In this document: positions 59,332-64,000 of the stretch, one piece after another | Layout: each line of letters starts with the position of its first letter | Numbering within the stretch: the stretch's first letter is position 1 | NCBI RefSeq assembly: GCF_026210795.1 | Contig: NC_089432.1 | Span: forward strand, 1,488,001 to 1,552,000 | Source of the DNA: Rhizophagus irregularis | Taxonomy: Eukaryota; Glomeromycota; Glomeromycetes; Glomerales; Glomeraceae | Reading direction: 5' to 3' | DNA: 64,000 nt | Program-made: the position numbers and the translations under genes | The notes under the pieces: generated by a model | What the model saw: only the letters and a program-made list of their open reading frames with translations | The model's database searches: none | What the model was told of the DNA's origin: nothing

Positions 59332-60975
59332 TTTATTTAAAAAAAAAAAAGAATACAATTTTTGATTTTAAACCCAATTTTGTAAATATAGAATATTCAT
59401 TTAAATAATAAGCGCAAACGCGAAAAAAAATTATGCGAAATAGATCGTCGGTGCAAAAACTGCGCCATACGCCGTATAGCAAAAAAAAGTTCACATATAT
59501 AACAAATCACATGCTATAAATCACATGCCCGAGCTTTTTTTGATAAGAACATGTGTAATTTATTTCTGGCCTACGTTTTTATTTTAAATATTTTTATTTT
59601 TTTTTTGACTTTTTTTTTAATTTTTTTTTTCTAACTTTACTTTTCTTTTTTTTTTTTGATTTGATCATTTTTCTAAAACCGAAATTTTTTTTTCAAAATT
59701 TTTTTTTTCGGGGGGGGGGGGTTTTTTTTAATTTTTTTTAATATTTATTTTCGGTTTATTCCTTTTTTTCTTTTTTCGGTTTTTCTAAAACCAAAAATTT
59801 TTTTTACAATATTACGATTTTTTTCCTTTGTAATCTATACTATATTTTTTTATTTATATTAATATGAAAGCATCTCTTATTTATATTTATTTTTATTTAT
59901 TAAAAATTTATTATAACTTCAATTACAAAATCATTAATATTGTTATGCAATCTATATATAAATTAAAAACAAAATCTAAAAAAATTCACTAAAAAACAAA
60001 TAAAATTTTCGTGTGATCTTATTAGTCAGGAAACAATATCATTGACTAAGAGAAAAAAAATCTCACTAAAAAAAAATTCCTACTAAACAAAAAAATTCAC
60101 CTAAAAAAAAAATTCTGTGCAAACTTATTAGTGAAACAATATCATCGACTAAAAAAAAATCTCACTAAACAAAGAAAATCGAAAAGCAGTAGATCAACAT
60201 TCCTGATCAATCCAAAAAAAGAATAAGCAATATTTTTTTCAGGTTTAAAAAAAAAAACAATTTAAAAGAATTTAATACTAACAAAAAAACTTCGATAAAA
60301 AAAATAAAAAATTCTAATAAAAAAAACCAAAAAAAAAAATTTAAAAAGAAAATTTCAAATTTAAGAAAACCAAAAAAAAAAATGATAAAAAAAAAAATTA
60401 ATTTTCGTTTAAAAAATAGAAAAAATCCGATAAAATAAAAAAGAAGTTTCGAAAAAAAAATCACTAATACATAACTGGTTAGTTGCGACAATCGAGATCC
60501 GCAAATGAAGTACAATTAATAAGAAAAACTGTTAATATTAAAAAAATATTAATCCATCACTGATCAGAATAAAAAAATCCGGTTAAAATTTCATTAACCG
60601 GAAACGTATTAGCTTAAGGATTGGCTACCGCAGTCATGTGTAAAAACGATCACGTGAATGTGACATTTTTCTATGGTGATACTGGGGAAATTTGTGTACA
60701 TCAAATTCTTTTAATAGATTGGGCGCAGGAAAATTATATTTTTCAATGTTACACAACTTAAATTAAACAGGGTAATCTAATTATCTAAGCATGGCGAAAT
60801 TTTTTTATGTAGATGTACATGGTAAATAATAAACCAAGTCGATAAAGAATTTGAAAATATTATTTTATAGTTAAATTTTAATTATATTTATTTTTAATTC
60901 CTTACATCAAATTTTAGTATAATGGTGCTCAAGTTCTAAAAAATGTAAGTTAATTAAAAAAAATTTCATAAAATA
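59332..60975. repeat. low-complexity A/T and poly-G region
   Basis: It contains long T runs, a G13 run at about 59709-59721, TTCTAAAACCGAAATTTTTTT repeated around 59670 and 59785, and A-rich AAAAAATTC(A/C)CTAAAAAA repeats at 59980-60180. At 60640-60705 CGATCACGTGA..TGGTGATACTGGGGAAA resembles one end of the Mutator-like family. The minus ORF 60515-60207 is a poly-Phe artefact. Confidence 0.6.
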
Positions 60976-61450
60976 AGCATAATATTATTAATGATAAATT
61001 CCGGAAATATGAGCCTTTTACAGAAAAAGGATGAAATATAAAAATTGGATCGACTCTTTTTACAGGGTTTCCAAACAGTTTCAAAGCGTCTTGAGGGTCC
61101 TACAATAAAAAAAAAATTGAAATGGAATGTTAGAAACATTGCTATGAAAAATTTTATCCGTAAAAATGATCCTTTCACGGATCCTTTCACGGAAAATGTA
61201 AATAATTCAATAAATTCCGTAATATAAGGTTATTAATTCTGGAAATATGAACCTTTTACGGAAAAAAAGATAGAATATAAAAATGGATTGACTTGTTTTA
61301 CAGGGCATTTATTAACGTTCCCAATTTACAAAAGTGGCCCTTCCTCATCTCTTGAAGAAGTACCTTCCGGGCGTTTCATCAGTTCCTTGAGGGTCTTACA
61401 ATAAAAAATATTGAAAATGGAACGTTAGACATGACCTTCTTTGCGAGGTC
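60976..61450. repeat. ~230-240 bp tandem repeat, cluster 1
   Basis: TTCCGGAAATATGAGCCTTT (60998) recurs diverged at about 61238, each followed by TTTACAGGG and the CTTGAGGGTC(C/T)TACAATAA block. The same unit forms cluster 2 at 63262-63670. ORFs here are shadows. Confidence 0.75.
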
Positions 61451-62790
61451 GTTCCGTCAGTTTCAGAGTACCTGGAGCCCGGAGATTGTTATTAAAAAAA
61501 TAAATTTTAATTTTACAGCTGATTTCATAATAATAGTTACCGAGAGACAACTCGGTACATTCGGTAAACCTCGGTAAAGTTCAGAATAAGGTTAAACTTG
61601 CAGAGCAGGCAAAAATACACATACTGTACAGTTTTTAAAAAAGTTTGTATATTATTTTACAAATCTTTATTACGAGATTTAAGATACAACATTTATTCAA
61701 CAGGAATGATTTGATAATTTGATGAAACAATGATAATATACACTTATTCTTACCGTTATTAAACCTGCCCCTAAATCTTGTCCATAAAATTTCTGAATGC
61801 TGTCCTTAATGCTTCATTTACTATCCCTCGCACTTAATACATTTCGTCAAAAAACATTCCTTACAAAGTATGTACAAATTTAAATAAATCTCCTTGCAGC
61901 CGGATATAGCTTTCATTGATTATTTTATTTTAGTATTACGAAGTGTAACAATATAAACGTTAAGGTTTTAAAGTATTTAAACTTAAATCAATGAAAACAG
62001 AAAATGAAATGAAATTCCGTATTCGACAAATTTGAAGAAAAGAAAGAGAAAGAAGGATATAAAAATAACTGTAAATATTTTTCTTTTACATTTTTTCATT
62101 CGTTAATAATCATTAACAGGAAGTTTGTAGCATAGCATTACAAGTTAGAAAAAAAAGCAAAATAAACCATTTGTATCAAAAGAATAAAATAAATAAGGAT
62201 AACAAAAATATAATGCAAATATGTAATAATACAATTATATAAGTAACTTATAACTAATCACCTAAAAGAAATTACAAAATAATTTTTTTAAATAAATTTA
62301 ATTAGTTTTAAATTATAAATATGTAAATGATAGTATTAAATAAAATAACTTATCCCCTATATTATTAAATAATTTTTTAAATAAAGATTTTATTTAATTT
62401 AATCGTATTTAAATATATAATAACAACGAGATAAACTTAAAAATCAGCTAATTCAAAAATTTTTCTAGAAATGATTTCTTTATGTATTTAGTTAGTATAA
62501 AATCGATAAAAATAAATAATTTTCGGCGAAATATCCATTCGGCAAATCTCGTGAATTTAATTAAATTTTATATGCTGTATTATGAAATAATTTTTCATAC
62601 ATGATTATCTTTATAACAAGAGCATGCCATGAACATATATGCATATTCAGAGAGTATCATTATTCCACGACATATCACCTCCAATTTAAAACGAAATTTT
62701 ATTACAACTCCTATAATCATAAAAACATTAATAACTAAATAAAAAGCTCCCGAAGATTATTTATTTATTTCAAATGGGGGATCGGTTCAC
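61451..62790. other. AT-rich region, no recognised gene
   Basis: No coding frame, repeat or RNA gene is recognised. The flanking repeat clusters suggest it lies inside a larger repeated element. Confidence 0.4.
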
Positions 62791-62945
62791 TTAGCAAATT
62801 TTAAAGAACTCGGAAATATTCGGTAAAGCTTGATATAAAATAAAAATCATACGCTAATTTTGGAGTATTATTCTGAGAATGGTGGTCCAATTTTATCTTA
62901 TTTTGAACTTTACCGAATATTTCCGAGTTCTTTAAAATTTGCTAA
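62791..62945. repeat. perfect 38-bp inverted repeat with 79-bp spacer
   Basis: Bases 62791-62828 (TTAGCAAATTTTAAAGAACT then CGGAAATATTCGGTAAAG) are exactly inverted at 62908-62945. The unit can form a long stem-loop. The sequence just before it (CAAATGGGGGATCGGTTCAC) recurs diverged at about 63712. Confidence 0.85.
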
Positions 62946-63261
62946 ATGTCTCGTTGTAAAACCGACAATCACTCAAGCAAAGCTATTATCAAAGGAAATT
63001 GAATTAAATCTTTTTTTTTTAAAGTTCATTACAGTTGAAAATAATAATAATAAAAATTTTTTGAGGACATTGATAAGGCCATCATTCCAAACTAACAATT
63101 AGTTTAACGTCCTTTCTGGCTCAAAAATTTGAGGGAAGGAAGGGAATAATTTAAGCAAACATGACATTTAAACATTTTAAAATCGGATATATTTGGTACC
63201 ACTCAATTTTAGTAAAGAGGGGTGCTTTAGGCATTTCAAAAATGGGGGGGGTGACGTTAGC
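62946..63261. other. spacer, no recognised gene
   Basis: The plus ORF 62860-63102 spans the inverted repeat and is unlikely to be coding. Nothing else is seen. Confidence 0.4.
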
Positions 63262-63670
63262 TCTATATCCGTTATTTCTGTAAAAAACTCCGTAAAAATG
63301 AGCCTTTCCCGGATCCATTCACGGAAAATGTAAATAAATCGATAAATTCCGCGATATAAGGTTATTAATTCCGGAAATATAAAAAACGGATCGACTCTTT
63401 TTATAGGGTTTCCAAACAGTTTCAAAGCGTCTTGAGGGTCCTACAATAAAAAAAATTTGAAATGGAACGTTAGAAACATCTCTATAAAAAATTTTATCCG
63501 TTATTTCTGTAAAAAACTCTGTAAAAATGAGCCTTTCACGGATCCATTCACGGAAAATGTAAATAAATTGATAAATTCCGCGATATAAGGTTATTAATTC
63601 CGGAAATATGAGCCTTTTACGGAAAAAAGATGGAATATAAAAAGCGTATTGACTTTTTTTACAGGGTAGA
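63262..63670. repeat. ~230 bp tandem repeat, cluster 2
   Basis: Nearly two units with period 229-230 bp (GTTATTAATTCCGGAAATAT at 63361 and 63590; GTTATTTCTGTAAAAAACTC at 63272 and 63501). They contain GGATCCATTCACGGAAAATG and the CTTGAGGGTCCTACAATAAA block shared with cluster 1. Confidence 0.85.
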
Positions 63671-64000
63671 GCGGCCTAATTAAATGACAAGCTCCTGAAG
63701 TTATCCATTTATTTTCAAAGGGGATTGGTTCACCGACAATTACCTCACCGAAAACCTTTCTCCTGCAATTATCACAATTGAAAATAATAATTATATGAGA
63801 TAATAAAAAGGTTGATACATTTTAATATTTTTACTAATAAAGACAATATTAAAAAAGAATCCTTTTCTATTTTTATGCGAAAGACATAAAAATATACTTA
63901 TTTTAATCATTTAAAGTATTATAAAAGTATTGTATATGTCAATGATTGCCCCTATGAAGATCCCAACGCTCATAATCCTGACACTCATTATCCCGACACT
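63671..64000. repeat. spacer ending in AATCCYGACACTC repeats
   Basis: AT-rich sequence. The last ~44 bases (GATCCCAACGCTCATAATCC onward) are three units of the 14-16 bp AATCCCGACACT motif family, cut by the window end; probably the edge of another element. Confidence 0.55.

Noticed and set aside
60207-60515. 102-codon minus ORF
   Set aside because: Poly-Phe low complexity from an A-rich tract.

Overview
This is an AT-rich eukaryotic nuclear window with short GT-AG introns (about 65-100 nt), abundant A/T homopolymers and microsatellites, and many decayed mobile elements. The gene content points to an arbuscular mycorrhizal fungus (Glomeromycotina, Rhizophagus-like). That content is a secreted chitin deacetylase with a chitin-binding module, a fungal endosomal Na+/H+ exchanger, a 3CxxC zinc-finger protein, FAD monooxygenase duplicates, TKL-type kinase relics with an HRDFHSG loop, a RING/U-box-like TPR protein, and propeller plus ion-channel proteins. 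The taxonomic placement is inference from family resemblance; no search was run. I saw no rRNA, tRNA or CRISPR array.

Layout. 0.1-1.1 kb: decayed SWIM-zinc-finger gene tail. 1.9-2.8 kb (-): secreted cupredoxin-like protein with an Asn microsatellite and a GPI-type tail. 4.4-5.3 kb: two inverted-repeat elements. 6.2-6.8 kb: secreted Thr/Ser-rich protein with a six-cysteine end. 9.9-17.8 kb: FAD monooxygenase family with one intact gene, one exon-3 relic and one full-length pseudogene. 14.4 kb: small conserved-looking protein. 24.7-27.2 kb (-): NHX-type exchanger, seven exons, one of its introns a minor-spliceosome AT-AC intron. 28.3-29.6 kb: chitin deacetylase. 30.6 kb: 3CxxC zinc finger. 35.5-36.4 kb: secreted collagen-like 11-residue repeat protein. 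37.5-41.9 kb (-): eight-exon ion-transport protein. 44.4-48.3 kb: kinase-like, endonuclease-like and kinase relics among transposon debris. 50.9-54.9 kb: RING/TPR gene with two frame problems, its 3' end altered by a hAT insertion. 56.3-59.3 kb (-): kinase, LINE RNase H and Cys-rich transposon-type relics. 59.5-64 kb: low complexity and a ~230 bp tandem repeat family.

How the parts relate. The genes do not form a pathway or cluster. Three are secreted or surface proteins (cupredoxin-like, cysteine-knot-like, collagen-like) and one is a secreted wall-modifying enzyme. The rest are housekeeping membrane proteins or members of families that expand in these fungi. Several non-autonomous DNA transposons can be delimited to the base from target-site duplications: two hAT-type, one Mutator-type, and one pogo/Tc1-type with a paralogous empty site.

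Exon coordinates were derived by hand from splice signals, frame arithmetic and family alignment. They have not been checked against transcripts.
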